Numbered from the stretch's first letter, positions 17,568 to 28,718 are shown. The stretch is 64,000 nucleotides of DNA from Chromobacterium sp. IIBBL 290-4 (GCF_024207115.1 NZ_CP100128.1:1798001-1862000); one strand, 5' to 3'. Program-made: numbers and translations. Notes: a model not told the origin generated them from the letters alone.

Positions 17568-18319
17568 TAGGTTTCCTCACCCTGTTCAAGAAGGAGCTGG
17601 TGCGCTTCTGGAAGGTGTCGTTCCAGACCGTCGCCGCGCCGGTGCTGACCGCGCTGATGTACCAGCTGATCTTCGCCCACGTGCTGTCCAAGCATGTCGA
17701 GGCCTATCCCGGCGTCGGCTACACCGCGTTCCTGATTCCCGGCCTGGCGATGATGTCGATGGCGCAGAACGCCTTCGCCAATAGTTCGTCCAGCCTGATC
17801 CAGTCCAAGATCACCGGCAATATCGTGTTTCTGCTGCTGCCGCCGCTGACTGCCGCGGAGTTTTTCTTCGCCTATATGCTGGCCTCGGTGGTGCGCGGCC
17901 TGGCGGTGGGCGCGGGGGTGCTGGCTGTGACCGCCTGGTTCGGCCTGCCGCTGCCGGCTCAGCCGTTGTGGGCCTTGGTGTTCGCTTTGCTGGGCTGCGG
18001 CGTGCTGGGCACGCTGGGCGTGATCGCCGGCATCTGGGCGGAGAAGTTCGACCAGTTGGCCGCCTTCCAGAATTTCCTGATCATGCCGCTGACTTTCCTG
18101 TCCGGCGTGTTCTATTCCATCAACAGCCTGCCGCCGTTCTGGTACGCCGTGTCGCACGCCAACCCGGTGTTCTACATGATCGACGGCTTCCGCTATGGCT
18201 TCTTCGGCCAGGCCGACGTCAGCCCCTGGCTGTCCGCCGGCGTGACCGGAGGCAGCCTGATCGCGCTGGTGTCCTTGGCCCTGTGGCTGATCCGCTCCGG
18301 CTACAAAATGCGCCATTAA
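17564..18319 (+). CDS. ABC-2 type permease (YadH-like)
   Basis: This 251-residue membrane protein has about six helices, with the ABC-2 core around 'LIQSKITGNIVFLLLPPLTA' and the family hallmark LSGVFYSINSLPPFWYAVSHANP near residues 180-202. It overlaps the ATPase gene by four bases (ATGA), so both subunits are made together. Together they form a minimal two-gene exporter. The substrate is not evident. NodJ-type lipooligosaccharide exporters have a similar layout, but no glycan genes are nearby to support that. Confidence 0.9.
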   Translation: MIGFLTLFKKELVRFWKVSFQTVAAPVLTALMYQLIFAHVLSKHVEAYPGVGYTAFLIPGLAMMSMAQNAFANSSSSLIQSKITGNIVFLLLPPLTAAEFFFAYMLASVVRGLAVGAGVLAVTAWFGLPLPAQPLWALVFALLGCGVLGTLGVIAGIWAEKFDQLAAFQNFLIMPLTFLSGVFYSINSLPPFWYAVSHANPVFYMIDGFRYGFFGQADVSPWLSAGVTGGSLIALVSLALWLIRSGYKMRH

Positions 18320-18344
18320 TCAATATTCGCTCAGGATTCCCGCC

Positions 18345-19906
<1,562 letters not shown>

Positions 19907-19927
19907 TCCTTTCCGCTGTCGACAAGC

Positions 19928-19961
19928 AAAACGCCGCGAGCCCTGGGGACGCGGCGTTTTT
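19928..19961. terminator. Bidirectional terminator after murA
   Basis: The stem AAAACGCCGCG / CGCGGCGTTTT has an 11-base loop and a T-tract on the plus strand. The A-run at the start serves the minus-strand hydrolase gene that converges on it. Confidence 0.85.
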
Positions 19962-19985
19962 CATGTTTTCCGATTGCGGCCGGCG

Positions 19986-20765
19986 TTAGTCCAGCAGAAA
20001 CTTGCGGACCAGCTCGACCACCCGGTCCGGCTGCTCCAGCAACACGCCGTGGCCGGCGTCGACTTCGGCGTAGAGGCTGCCGGCGATTCTTTGCTGCAAA
20101 TCCTGAGTCTGATAGGCCGGCACCAGATAGTCCTGTTTGCCGGCGATGACCAGGGTGGGCGCGGCGATGGCGGATGCGGCGTTGCGGATGTCGATGCCCA
20201 GGCCCAGCTCTACGCGGCGCAGCGTGTCCGGCGGCGGCGTTTGCCGCAGGAAGGCGGTTATCACGTCTTCGCCCAGGGCGGACAAAAAGGCCGGGCTCAG
20301 CGCCAGCGCGGCGGCGTAGCGGTTGCACAGCGCATTGTCGGCTTGCAGCAAGTCCGCCCAGCCGCGGAACACCATCTGATGGCGCGCATCATGGCTATTG
20401 GCCCAGCCGGCCACCAGGATCAAACGGCGGATGCGCTGGGGATGGCGGGCGGCGACGGCGGCGGCCACCACCGCGCCGAGCGAGTCGCCGAGCAGATCCA
20501 CCGGCTGCTCGGGAGAGGCGTCATCGATCACGGCGGCAATCTGTTCAACTAGCGTGTCCAGTCGCAGCGGGCCGGGCGGCAGGGTGGAGCCGCCGTTGCC
20601 GCCGTAATTCGGCAGCACGACGCGGCGGCGGTCGGCGAAACGCTCGGCCAGATGGCCGAAATTGGCTTGCGCATCCACGCTGGTGCCGTGCACCAGCACC
20701 AGCGCGGGGCCATCGCCCTGGCTGCTGTAATTGACTTGAGTATGGTTGACGGCGAGTTGCGGCAT
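19986..20765 (-). CDS. Alpha/beta hydrolase
   Basis: This 259-residue enzyme of the alpha/beta-hydrolase fold has oxyanion motif LVLVHGTSVDAQ near residue 22-33, the nucleophile elbow GDSLGAVVAA (Ser of G-D-S-L-G), a late Asp in VIAGKQDYLVPAYQT and His in EVDAGHGVLLEQP, which completes the triad. The ATG at 20765 follows AGGAG; upstream in-frame codons give Arg-rich non-family sequence. Substrate unknown. It stands alone on the minus strand, ending at the murA terminator. Confidence 0.85.
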   Translation of the reverse strand: MPQLAVNHTQVNYSSQGDGPALVLVHGTSVDAQANFGHLAERFADRRRVVLPNYGGNGGSTLPPGPLRLDTLVEQIAAVIDDASPEQPVDLLGDSLGAVVAAAVAARHPQRIRRLILVAGWANSHDARHQMVFRGWADLLQADNALCNRYAAALALSPAFLSALGEDVITAFLRQTPPPDTLRRVELGLGIDIRNAASAIAAPTLVIAGKQDYLVPAYQTQDLQQRIAGSLYAEVDAGHGVLLEQPDRVVELVRKFLLD

Positions 20766-20969
20766 GAGGAGCTCCTGGGCAAGGCGGCGTCTGGGGCGGG
20801 CCATCGACGATTGAGCCGGCAATCGGCTATCGGGCGGGCCTGCATCCATCCGCGCTTGATTCGCCGCAGTGTCAGCGCAGCCAAACCTGGCGCTGAACTG
20901 GCGGATTTGAAAATGATATTGTATTTATTTTGCCGCCGCATTAAATGCCAAATTGATGGCTGCGACGGC

Positions 20970-21728
20970 TTATTTTCCAGGCTTGGCGGCGAGGTAGGCG
21001 GGCGAGGCGCGCACTGCGGCGATGGCGTCCCAGACTTGATGCGCCCTATCCGGCTGACGCTGGTAGAAGGCGTGCGAGAAGATCAGGTAGTAAGGCTTGG
21101 TCGCCAGCGGAGGCTCCAATTTATCCAGTTTGCCTTGCAAGGCAGGCTCGGCGGCGATGGCGTCGTCCGCTTCGCGGCTTTGCAGCGCCGCGCCGCTTAC
21201 GCGCCCGAGCAGCACCTTGTGCAGAATGACCGCCGCGTTGCGCGAGCTGCTGTCCACCGGCAAGCCCATTTGCTGCAAGCGGTTGACGATGGAGAAGCCG
21301 GCCTGGGCCGCGATGCCTTTGCCCGCGCCTTCGATGCGATGGCCATCCCAGGCGAGCGCGCTGTCTTTCAATCGATACAGGCTATAGCTGTCGGTCAGCA
21401 TGCGCAGCGCGGCGTCGGGCTGGCCGTTCTTCATCGGAAACACGCCCAATTCCTGCCGTTCCGGCGAGAAGCTGATTTTATACAGACCATCCATCCGCCC
21501 GGATTTCACTTCCAGCATGCAGCGCACCCAGGGCATGGCTTCGTTCTGGATGGCGATGCCGAGCTTGTCGGCAACCATCGTCAGCATGATTTGGCTGAGT
21601 CCGCGGCCATTTTCCAGCAGCCAGGGATAGGAGGGCGCATCCTCGTGGCAGACGCGGAGGACGATTGGCTGGGCCGAGGCCAGGCTTAGCCACAGCAAGA
21701 GAAGGAGTCCGGACAGCAAGCGCTTCAT
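20970..21728 (-). CDS. Periplasmic substrate-binding-like protein
   Basis: This 252-residue protein starts MKRLLSGLLLLLWLSLASAQ, a clear Sec signal peptide cleaved after SASAQ-like residues near position 20. The mature part (VLRVCHEDAPSYPWLLENGRG, then LSQIMLTMVADKLGI) resembles family 3 extracellular solute-binding proteins, which bind amino acids or act as sensors. No permease or ATPase is next to it, so it may be a stand-alone binding protein rather than part of an ABC importer. It contains a single Cys pair (VCHED and WVRCML) that could form a disulphide. Confidence 0.7.
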   Translation of the reverse strand: MKRLLSGLLLLLWLSLASAQPIVLRVCHEDAPSYPWLLENGRGLSQIMLTMVADKLGIAIQNEAMPWVRCMLEVKSGRMDGLYKISFSPERQELGVFPMKNGQPDAALRMLTDSYSLYRLKDSALAWDGHRIEGAGKGIAAQAGFSIVNRLQQMGLPVDSSSRNAAVILHKVLLGRVSGAALQSREADDAIAAEPALQGKLDKLEPPLATKPYYLIFSHAFYQRQPDRAHQVWDAIAAVRASPAYLAAKPGK

Positions 21729-21803
21729 CGAAATGGCGGCGAGTGGGGCTGTCTGGAGTATAGGAGGGCGGGACGGCGGCATGCCGCCCCGCGGGCGGGA
21801 AAA

Positions 21804-22142
21804 TCAGGCTTTCTTGACGAACTCGGACTTCAGGCCCATCGCGCCGATGCCATCGATCTTGCAGTCGATGTCGTGGTCGCCGTCCACCAGGCGGATGTTC
21901 TTGACCTTGGTGCCGACTTTCACCACCAGCGACGATCCCTTCACTTTCAGATCCTTGATCACGGTGACGCTGTCGCCGTCTTGCAGCACATTGCCGACGG
22001 CGTCGCGCACCACGCGCTGTTCTTCAGCCGGCGCGGCGGTTTGTTCGTTCCATTCGTGGGCGCACTCCGGGCACACGAACATCGCGCCGTCCTGGTAGGT
22101 GTATTCCGATCCGCATTGCGGGCAGGCGGGCAATTGGCTCAT
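21804..22142 (-). CDS. yjdM: YjdM/PhnA-like zinc-ribbon protein
   Basis: This 112-residue protein has an N-terminal zinc ribbon ([21 protein letters not shown], residues 6-26) and a C-terminal SH3-like part containing [17 protein letters not shown] and [20 protein letters not shown]. This is the full family layout. The family was once named for alkylphosphonate uptake, but no phosphonate genes are nearby and the biochemical role is unclear. The start [10 protein letters not shown] at 22142 is preferred over the codon five residues earlier. Confidence 0.9.
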   Translation of the reverse strand: MSQLPACPQCGSEYTYQDGAMFVCPECAHEWNEQTAAPAEEQRVVRDAVGNVLQDGDSVTVIKDLKVKGSSLVVKVGTKVKNIRLVDGDHDIDCKIDGIGAMGLKSEFVKKA

Positions 22143-22269
22143 GGTGTTTCCTGACAAATTAAAAATGAAAACGGCCGCCGGGCTGCGGACAGCCGGGGCG
22201 GCGGGCGTATTGTAACCTTACTAGGCTTAGGGATGCTTGCCTGTGTGGCGGGGATGGCCGGCTCGCGGC

Positions 22270-22306
22270 AAAAAAACGGCGCGTCGCTCTTGCCGAGCGG
22301 CGCGCC
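22270..22306 (-). terminator. Terminator of the mla operon
   Basis: On the minus strand a GC-rich stem-loop (GGCGCGCCGCTC / GAGCGACGCGCC) is followed by seven T residues. It lies 21 bases after the mlaA stop. Confidence 0.85.
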
Positions 22307-22326
22307 TGTTCCTGCTAGCGGCAGCC

Positions 22327-23142
22327 TTACTGAGCGGCCGAGGCTGCCGTTTTCGGAGCCGGGCTTTCGCTTGCATGCGCAGCCGGAGCGGAGCTGTCGC
22401 TCTTGCCGGCGGGCGCGGGGCTGTCCATCAACTCGTCCAGGTTCAGGTTGTCGCTGGACTGGGTCGGGTCGGGCTGGCCCAGTTGCTTGGCGCGCATCTG
22501 CATGAACACGTCGCGGGTATAGCTGTAGCGGTCCACTGCGGCGGTGTCCAGCAGGCCTTCCACGCCCAGATACTTGGCGCGGGTGCTGACGCCGTAGACG
22601 CCGTAGAAAGCGACGGCTTCGCCGGTGTTGTGATAGAAGTGGCGCTCCGGTCCCGGACCGGCCAGCGAAACCGTCAGGCCGGCGCCGTCGCGGACGGTGG
22701 ATGGGCCGAAGAAGGGCAGCACGAAGTAGTTGCTGTTCTTCCAGCCCCAGCTGGCCAGCACATCGCCAAAGGAGGTCTTGTTGTTCTTCAGACCCGCCTG
22801 GTCGGCGATGTCGATCAGACCGAATAGGCCGAAGCCGGTGTTGATCGCCACGCGCATGAAGTCGTTGGCGGCTTTTTCCGGTTCGGCGCGCGCGATGTTG
22901 AAGGCGAAGCTGTACACGTCCTTCAGATTGTCGAAGAAGTTGCTGACGCCGGTGCGCACCGGCGAGGGCACCACCTTCTGGTAACCCTTGGCGGCGGGCT
23001 GCAGCACCCATTGGTCGGCCTTGTCGTTCACCGTGTACATCGCCCGGTTATAGGGCTCGTACGGGTCGTAGGCCGTCGTGGGGGCGCTGGCGCAGCCCGT
23101 CAGCAGCGCGGCGATGGCGATCAGCGGTTTGGCGCTGCGCAT
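22327..23142 (-). CDS. mlaA: Outer-membrane lipoprotein MlaA (VacJ)
   Basis: This 271-residue lipoprotein starts MRSAKPLIAIAALLTGCAS, lipobox LTGC. The family core is complete: DPYEPYNRAMYTVNDKADQW, GVSNFFDNLKDVYSF, GLFGLIDIADQAG and LPFFGPSTVRDGAG. MlaA removes phospholipids from the outer leaflet and passes them to MlaC. The C-terminal 45 residues are Ser/Ala/Pro-rich and specific to this lineage. It is the last gene of the operon, its ATG two bases after the mlaB stop. In E. coli mlaA is unlinked; here all six components sit together. Confidence 0.95.
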   Translation of the reverse strand: MRSAKPLIAIAALLTGCASAPTTAYDPYEPYNRAMYTVNDKADQWVLQPAAKGYQKVVPSPVRTGVSNFFDNLKDVYSFAFNIARAEPEKAANDFMRVAINTGFGLFGLIDIADQAGLKNNKTSFGDVLASWGWKNSNYFVLPFFGPSTVRDGAGLTVSLAGPGPERHFYHNTGEAVAFYGVYGVSTRAKYLGVEGLLDTAAVDRYSYTRDVFMQMRAKQLGQPDPTQSSDNLNLDELMDSPAPAGKSDSSAPAAHASESPAPKTAASAAQ

Positions 23143-23143
23143 A

Positions 23144-23434
23144 TCATTCAGTCTCCGAGAACAGCAGGGCTTGCAGGCCGTACAGTCCGGCCAGCGCCCG
23201 CACATTATCCGGCGCGCCGGCGAGCGTCAGCGCGTGTCCCGCGGCGCGGGCGGCGCGATGGGCCGCCAGCAGCAAGGCCACGGCGGCCGAATCGGCGGCC
23301 TCGACGGCCGACAGGTCCAGCCGCAGCGGGCCCTGCGCGGCGAGCCGGCGCAGCGGTGCGGCCAGCGCGCCGCTATTGGCCATGTCGATGCGGCCTTTCA
23401 AGGCCGCCTGGCCGGTGGCGAGCGTCTCCAGCAT
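23144..23434 (-). CDS. mlaB: STAS-domain protein MlaB
   Basis: This 96-residue cytoplasmic STAS protein binds the MlaF ATPase in the MlaFEDB complex. The core PLRLDLSAVEAADSAAVALLLAAHRAARAAG has the STAS beta-alpha pattern, with the conserved Ser/Thr position as S in ADSAA. Overall similarity is low, as usual for MlaB, but its place between mlaC and mlaA and the four-base overlap with mlaC make the call solid. Confidence 0.85.
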   Translation of the reverse strand: MLETLATGQAALKGRIDMANSGALAAPLRRLAAQGPLRLDLSAVEAADSAAVALLLAAHRAARAAGHALTLAGAPDNVRALAGLYGLQALLFSETE

Positions 23435-24063
23435 CAGCCTTTGCCCTTGGCGGCCGGCGCGGCGGCGCCCGGTGCCGCGTTCTTGTCTTGCAGCAGCTTG
23501 ATCAGGCCGTCCACGCCGCTCTTCTGGATTTCTTCATTGAAGCTGTTGCGGTACACGGTGACCAGGCTGGCGCCTTCCACGCTGACATTGTAGATCTTCC
23601 AGCCCTTGTCGCCCTTGTTCAGCACGTAGTCCACGGCCACCGGATTGGCGTTGCCCGGCAGGGTGACGCTGGATTTGACGGTGGCGTCGCGGCCGTTGGC
23701 GCTGATCACCGGGTTGGCCTGCACATTGACCTGGGCGGTCTTGAAGCGGGTCATGGTGGTGGAGTAGGTGCGAACCAGCAGGGTCTGGAACTGCTGGGTC
23801 AGCTGCGTGCGCTGCTCCGGCGTCGCTTGGCGCCAGCCGATGCCGACGGCCAGGGCGGTCATGCGCGGGAAGTCGAACAGCGGCACGGCGATGGTTTCGG
23901 CCTGCTGGCGGACTTGCTTGGTGTTCTTGCCGTTGTCCTGCTTCAGGACGTCCAACACTTGGCGCGAGCCGTCCTTGATGATATCCACCGGGGTGTCGGC
24001 GGCCAGCGCCTGGGCGGAGGACAGACCCAACATCAGACAGAACAGCGAGATCAGTTTTTTCAT
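23434..24063 (-). CDS. mlaC: Periplasmic phospholipid shuttle MlaC
   Basis: This 209-residue protein has a signal peptide (MKKLISLFCLMLGLSSAQALAA). The MlaC core DGSRQVLDVLKQD, LFDFPRMTALAVG, YSTTMTRFKTAQVNV and GWKIYNVSVEGASLVTVYRN is complete. It carries phospholipid between MlaA and the MlaD ring. The C-terminus has an unusual Ala/Pro/Gly/Lys tail (AAPGAAAPAAKGKG). The start at 24063 is the only one that exposes the signal peptide properly. Confidence 0.94.
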   Translation of the reverse strand: MKKLISLFCLMLGLSSAQALAADTPVDIIKDGSRQVLDVLKQDNGKNTKQVRQQAETIAVPLFDFPRMTALAVGIGWRQATPEQRTQLTQQFQTLLVRTYSTTMTRFKTAQVNVQANPVISANGRDATVKSSVTLPGNANPVAVDYVLNKGDKGWKIYNVSVEGASLVTVYRNSFNEEIQKSGVDGLIKLLQDKNAAPGAAAPAAKGKG

Positions 24064-24136
24064 TTGCGAGATTCCATGGTTCACAAATCCAGCCCGGCAG
24101 CGCCGGGCCAAGGGAGGGAGTTGCCCCGATTGGACG

Positions 24137-24604
24137 CTACTTGCTGGCGTCTTTGCCGGTAAAACCGGTCATGAATTTGCCGATCAGCTGCTCCAGCACC
24201 ATGGCCGACGAGGTGATGGTGATGGTGCCGCCAGCCGACAGATTGTTTTCCGAGCCGCCCTGCTGCAGGCCGACGTACTGCTCGCCCAACAGGCCGGAAG
24301 TCAGGATGGAGGCGCTGACGTCGTCGCTCATCTGGTATTGCTTGTCGATATTCATCGTCACGCGCGCGCGGTAGGTTTTCGGGTCCAGGCGGATGTCGGA
24401 CACGCGGCCCACCAGCACGCCGGCTTCTTTGATCGGCGCCTTCACCTTCAGGCCGCCGACATTGTCGAAATCGGCGTACAGCACATAGGTCTGCGACGCG
24501 CTTTGCGGAGTCAGGTTAGCCACCTTCAGCGACAGGAAGGTGACGGCGGCGATGCCCAGGGCGACAAAGATGCCGACCCACAAATCAATGGTAGAGCGTT
24601 TCAT
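24137..24604 (-). CDS. mlaD: MCE-domain protein MlaD
   Basis: This 155-residue protein has one N-terminal transmembrane helix (LWVGIFVALGIAAVTFLSLK). A single MCE domain (YVLYADFDNVGGLKVKAPIK, VLVGRVSDIRLD, ILTSGLLGEQYVGLQQG) follows, and a hydrophobic C-terminal helix that lines the central pore of the hexamer. It sits in the inner membrane and receives lipid from MlaC. It begins 12 bases after mlaE. Confidence 0.95.
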   Translation of the reverse strand: MKRSTIDLWVGIFVALGIAAVTFLSLKVANLTPQSASQTYVLYADFDNVGGLKVKAPIKEAGVLVGRVSDIRLDPKTYRARVTMNIDKQYQMSDDVSASILTSGLLGEQYVGLQQGGSENNLSAGGTITITSSAMVLEQLIGKFMTGFTGKDASK

Positions 24605-24616
24605 TCGATTTTTTTC

Positions 24617-25402
24617 CTAGAACATGAAGGCGGTCAGCACGAAGTCCAGCGCCAGGATCACCAGCGCCGAGGTCACCACGGTGCGGGTGGTGGCGGCCGA
24701 TACGCCGGCGGCGGTCGGGGTGGCGTCGTAGCCTTCGAACACGGCGATCAGCGTCACGGCGATGCCGAACACCAGGCTCTTGATGATGCCGTTGATCACG
24801 TCGTAGTGCAGGTCCACATTGCTCTGCATCTGCGACCAGAACGTCCCGGCGTCCAGGCCTATCATCACCACGCCCACCAGATAGCCGCCGAACACGCCGA
24901 CGACGTTGAACAGCGCGGCCAGGATGGGCATGGAGATGACGCCGGCCCAGAAGCGCGGCGCGATCACCCGAGCCATCGGATTGACCGCCATCACGCTCAT
25001 CGCGTCGAGCTGCTCGGTGGTCTTCATCAGGCCGATCTCGGCGGTCATGGCGCTGCCGGCTCGGCTGGCGAACAGCAAGGCCGCCAGCACCGGGCCGAGT
25101 TCGCGCAGCAGCGCCAGCGCTACCATGGCGCCCAGCGCGTCGGCGGAGCCGAACTTGGCCAGCGTGGTGTAGCCCTGCAGGCCCAGCACCATGCCGACGA
25201 ACAGGCCGGACACCACGATGATGATCAGCGACATCACGCCGGCGAAGTAGATCTCGCGTATGGTCAGCTGCAGCCGCAGCAGGCTTTGGCCGCTATTGGC
25301 CAGAATGGCCAGCAGGAAGCGGCTGGCGAAACCCAGCCGCCACACGGCGTTGATGACGGCATGGCCCAGACGGCGCAGCGGCGAGGTAATCAGGTCAAGC
25401 AT
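24617..25402 (-). CDS. mlaE: Mla permease MlaE
   Basis: This 261-residue permease begins MLDLITSPLRRLGHAVINAV. The amphipathic N-terminal helix, the motif REIYFAGVMSLIIIVVSGLFVGMV, and LLFASRAGSAMTAEIGLMKTTEQLDAMSVMAVNP are the MlaE/TGD1 signature. It overlaps mlaF by eight bases. The in-frame extension upstream of 25402 lies inside mlaF and lacks family similarity. Confidence 0.95.
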   Translation of the reverse strand: MLDLITSPLRRLGHAVINAVWRLGFASRFLLAILANSGQSLLRLQLTIREIYFAGVMSLIIIVVSGLFVGMVLGLQGYTTLAKFGSADALGAMVALALLRELGPVLAALLFASRAGSAMTAEIGLMKTTEQLDAMSVMAVNPMARVIAPRFWAGVISMPILAALFNVVGVFGGYLVGVVMIGLDAGTFWSQMQSNVDLHYDVINGIIKSLVFGIAVTLIAVFEGYDATPTAAGVSAATTRTVVTSALVILALDFVLTAFMF

Positions 25403-26213
25403 GCGCGCCTCCTTGCAGACCCAGGTCGGATTCCAGCGTGCTGGCGGCCGGATAGGCGTAATGCACCGGGCCGTCGGCTTCACCGTTGATGAATTGCTTT
25501 ACCCAAGGCGAATCGGAGCCGCGGACTTCGTCCGGCGTGCCCTGGGCGATGATCTGGCCATTGGCGACGAACAATACGTGATCGACGATGGCCAGCGATT
25601 GGTGCACGTCGTGCGTCACCATCACCGCGGTGGTGCCGAGCGCGTCGTTCAGCTTCTTGATCAACAGCGCGATCACGCCCAGCGAGATCGGATCCAGGCC
25701 GGTGAAGGGCTCGTCGTACAGCATCAGCTGCGGGTCCAGCGCGATGGCGCGCGCCAGCGCCACCCGGCGCGCCATGCCGCCGGACAGCTCGGCCGGCATC
25801 AGCTTTTGGGTGCCGCGCAGGCCGACGGCCTCCAGCTTCATGGTGACGAGGTCGCCTATCATGGCGTCCGGCAGCTTTGTGTGCTCGCGCAGCGGGAAGG
25901 CGACATTGTCCTCTACCGACAGGTCGGTGAACAGCGCGCCGAACTGGAACAGCATGCCCATGCGGCGGCGGTGCTGGTACAGCTCGGCCTGGCTCATCCG
26001 CGCGATGTCGCGGCCGTCGATCAGCACCTCGCCCGAGTCGGGGCGGATCTGGCCGGAAATCAGCCGCAGCAGCGTGGTCTTGCCGCTGCCGCTGCCGCCC
26101 ATGACGGCGACCAGCTTGCCGCGCGGCACGCTGAGGGTGAGGTTTTTCAGGATGGGCCGATCGCCGTAGGCGAAGCTGACGTTCCTGAATTCGATGAAAT
26201 GTTCTGAGGGCAC
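25395..26213 (-). CDS. mlaF: Mla ATPase MlaF
   Basis: This 272-residue ATPase uses a GTG start at 26213 (VPSEHFIEFRNVSFAYGDRP); upstream codons give non-family sequence. Walker A GGSGSGKTTLL, signature ELSGGMARRVALARA, Walker B LMLYDEPFTGLDP and the switch VTHDV are present. It powers phospholipid transport through MlaE. The ribosome binding site is weak (TTGGA), which may point to a different exact start. First gene of the mlaFEDCBA operon. Confidence 0.93.
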   Translation of the reverse strand: MPSEHFIEFRNVSFAYGDRPILKNLTLSVPRGKLVAVMGGSGSGKTTLLRLISGQIRPDSGEVLIDGRDIARMSQAELYQHRRRMGMLFQFGALFTDLSVEDNVAFPLREHTKLPDAMIGDLVTMKLEAVGLRGTQKLMPAELSGGMARRVALARAIALDPQLMLYDEPFTGLDPISLGVIALLIKKLNDALGTTAVMVTHDVHQSLAIVDHVLFVANGQIIAQGTPDEVRGSDSPWVKQFINGEADGPVHYAYPAASTLESDLGLQGGAHA

Positions 26214-26572
26214 GAAAATTCCAAACAGCTTGCAAGAGAAGTCTGTATGAGACTCCGATGAGTCGGGGAAATTCAAACGAGTCTTGCAGCGGCGACGTGT
26301 TGCGTCGCGGCATGGGTGAGGATGGCTGCCGCTCTGTTTTGACGGCTGAACGTCCGTCATGGCGATGCGCTATCCCATCTCGAATAGCGAGATTTTATAG
26401 CTTTGCCGCCAAGCAGCCAAATATCACTATGTTACTGTGTGCAATTATGACGCAACATCAACACAGTTGACGTGATTTGGCGCGGTTAAGCAACGGCATT
26501 TTGTTGCGCTGCGAGAAAGCGGGCGGCGCCAGGAGCGGCAAACGACAGGCCCCGTTTGCCGCTGTTGCGGAT
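26214..26572. promoter_or_regulatory. Intergenic region upstream of the mla operon
   Basis: A gene-free stretch of 359 bases. On the minus strand TTGGCT (around 26416-26421) and TATAAA (26394-26399) form a plausible but short-spaced (15 bases) promoter for mlaF. The middle part (26395-26470) is AT-rich. A strong hairpin for the dapD end lies at 26534-26563. Confidence 0.35.
26534..26563 (-). terminator. Stem-loop after dapD
   Basis: A perfect 11-base stem AGCGGCAAACG / CGTTTGCCGCT has an eight-base loop, ten bases beyond the dapD stop. No T-tract follows on the minus strand, so it may stabilise the 3' end or work with Rho. Confidence 0.55.
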
Positions 26573-27394
26573 TTACACGCCGCGCAGCAGTTCGTTGATG
26601 CTGGTCTTGCTGCGGGTTTGCGCGTCCACCTTCTTGACGATCACCGCGCAGTACAGGCTGTGGCTGCCATCCTTGGACGGCAGGTTGCCGGATACCACCA
26701 CCGAGCCCGGCGGCACGCGGCCGTACATCACTTCGCCGGTTTCGCGGTCGTAGATCTTGGTGGACTGGCCGATGTAGACGCCCATCGAGATCACCGACCC
26801 TTCGCCGACGATCACGCCTTCGACGATTTCCGAGCGCGCGCCGATGAAGCAGTTGTCTTCGATGATGGTCGGGTTGGCTTGCAGCGGCTCCAGCACGCCG
26901 CCGATGCCGACGCCGCCGGACAGGTGCACGTTCTTGCCGATCTGGGCGCAGGAGCCGACGGTGGCCCAGGTGTCCACCATGGCGCCTTCATCGACATAGG
27001 CGCCGATATTGACGTAGGACGGCATCAGCACGGTGTTCTTGGCGATGAAGCTGCCCTTGCGCGCCACCGCGCCCGGCACCACGCGGAAGCCGGCCTCCTG
27101 GAAGCGGGCCTGGCTCCAATCGGCGAACTTGGTGTCCACCTTGTCGAAGTAGCGGTTGACGCCGTCGTCTTGCACGGCGTTGTCGCGGATGCGGAAGGAC
27201 AGCAGCACCGCCTTCTTCACCCACTGGTTCACCACCCATTTGTCGCCCTGTTTCTCGGCGACGCGCAGATGGCCGTTGTCCAGCTCGGTGACGACCTGCT
27301 CGATGGCGGCCTTCAATTCCGGCGATACGGTGGCGGGGGTGATCTCGGCGCGGTTTTCGAACGCCTGCTCGATCAGGCTTTGGATCGGATGCAT
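26573..27394 (-). CDS. dapD: Tetrahydrodipicolinate N-succinyltransferase DapD
   Basis: This 273-residue enzyme of the succinylase branch of lysine/diaminopimelate synthesis starts [19 protein letters not shown] left-handed beta-helix of hexapeptide repeats spans about residues 100-230 ([28 protein letters not shown], then [23 protein letters not shown]). The length is standard. It follows dapC by 67 bases in the same direction, giving two consecutive steps of the pathway (DapD succinylates, DapC transaminates) that feed peptidoglycan and lysine. Confidence 0.97.
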   Translation of the reverse strand: MHPIQSLIEQAFENRAEITPATVSPELKAAIEQVVTELDNGHLRVAEKQGDKWVVNQWVKKAVLLSFRIRDNAVQDDGVNRYFDKVDTKFADWSQARFQEAGFRVVPGAVARKGSFIAKNTVLMPSYVNIGAYVDEGAMVDTWATVGSCAQIGKNVHLSGGVGIGGVLEPLQANPTIIEDNCFIGARSEIVEGVIVGEGSVISMGVYIGQSTKIYDRETGEVMYGRVPPGSVVVSGNLPSKDGSHSLYCAVIVKKVDAQTRSKTSINELLRGV

Positions 27395-27461
27395 TTGGTT
27401 AAGTCCTTTGGCAATGTGAATCGAAGTCGTCATGTGGTTTCTGAAGGATGGGTTTCGGGTG

Positions 27462-28679
27462 TCACGCCGGAATGGCGGCGCGTTGTGTCTGGATGAATTC
27501 TACAATTCTAAGGGCGGCGGCCACGCATTCCGCCTCTTCCGCCACCAGGGCGATGCGGATATAGCCGCGGCCGGGATTGGCGCCGTGGGCGTCGCGGGCC
27601 AGATAGCTGCCCGGCAGCACGGTCACATGCTGGCATTCGAACAGCGCGCGGGCGAAGCCGACATCGTCGCCGCCCGGCGCCTTGGCCCATAGATAAAAAC
27701 CGGCGTCCGGCATTTCCACATCCAGCTCGCCGCGCAGCAAGGGCAATACGGCGGCGAATTTGGACAGATAGGCCGCCCGGTTGGACTCGACATGGGCTTC
27801 GTCGTTCCAGGCCGCGATGCTGGCGGCTTGCACCGTCAGGCTCATCGCGCTGCCGTGGTAGGTGCGGTAAAGCAGGAATTTTTCCAGGATGGCGGCGTCG
27901 CCGGCGACAAAGCCGGAGCGCATGCCAGGCACATTGGAGCGCTTGGACAGGCTGGTCAGCATCACCAGCCGCTCCAGGCCGCGGCCGGACAAGCGCGCGG
28001 CGGACAGGCCGCCCAGCGGCGGCTCGCCGAAGTGGATTTCCGAATAGCACTCGTCGCTGGCGATGACGAAGCCGTAGCGGTCCGCCAGCGAAAACAGTTT
28101 TTGCCAGCCGGCTAGGTCCATCACCGCGCCGGTGGGATTGCCGGGGCTGCAGACGATGAGCAGCTGGGTGCGGCGCCAGATGGCTTCCGGCACGCTGTCC
28201 CAGTCCGGCTGGAAGCGGTTTGCCGCCTCGCAATTCAGGTAGTAGGGCTCCGCCCCGGCCAGCAGTGCCGCGCCCTCGTAAATCTGGTAAAAAGGATTGG
28301 GAGAGATCACTATCGGTTTTTCGCCGCCGTCGGCGTCTATCAGGCATTGCGTCAGCGAAAACAGCGCCTCGCGGCTGCCGTTGACCGGCAGGACCTCGCG
28401 CGCCGGATCCAGTTTGACGCCGTAGCGGCGCTGAGCCCAATCCGCGCAAGCCTCGCGCAAGGCGGGCGTGCCCTGCGTGGCGGGGTAGCCGGACAGGCCG
28501 GACAGATTGGCGCACAGCGCGTCCTTCACCAATTGCGGCGCCGGATGTTTGGGTTCGCCCATCGCCAAGCTGATATGCGGCAACGCGGTTGGCGGCTGGC
28601 TGCCCGCCAGCAGCGCGGACAGGCGCTGGAAGGGGTAGGGGTGCAATTGGGATAGGCGCGGGTTCAAACTCGTCTCCAT
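27462..28679 (-). CDS. dapC: Succinyldiaminopimelate transaminase DapC
   Basis: This 405-residue PLP aminotransferase of class I starts [20 protein letters not shown], the DapC opening. PLP contacts are [22 protein letters not shown] and the Lys of [15 protein letters not shown]. The start at 28679 is chosen because the six residues before it are not conserved. Its linkage to dapD makes the specific assignment strong compared with general aspartate aminotransferases. The 39 bases to the divergent EamA gene must hold both promoters. Confidence 0.93.
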   Translation of the reverse strand: METSLNPRLSQLHPYPFQRLSALLAGSQPPTALPHISLAMGEPKHPAPQLVKDALCANLSGLSGYPATQGTPALREACADWAQRRYGVKLDPAREVLPVNGSREALFSLTQCLIDADGGEKPIVISPNPFYQIYEGAALLAGAEPYYLNCEAANRFQPDWDSVPEAIWRRTQLLIVCSPGNPTGAVMDLAGWQKLFSLADRYGFVIASDECYSEIHFGEPPLGGLSAARLSGRGLERLVMLTSLSKRSNVPGMRSGFVAGDAAILEKFLLYRTYHGSAMSLTVQAASIAAWNDEAHVESNRAAYLSKFAAVLPLLRGELDVEMPDAGFYLWAKAPGGDDVGFARALFECQHVTVLPGSYLARDAHGANPGRGYIRIALVAEEAECVAAALRIVEFIQTQRAAIPA

Positions 28680-28718
28680 CAAAAACGGCTGCGGCAATCG
28701 ACCATCTTAAAAACTGCG

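Noticed and set aside
20850..20969. AT-rich gap between the hydrolase and binding-protein genes as a possible small gene or RNA
   Set aside because: No open frame with a start signal and no terminator hairpin; it most likely only holds the hydrolase promoter.
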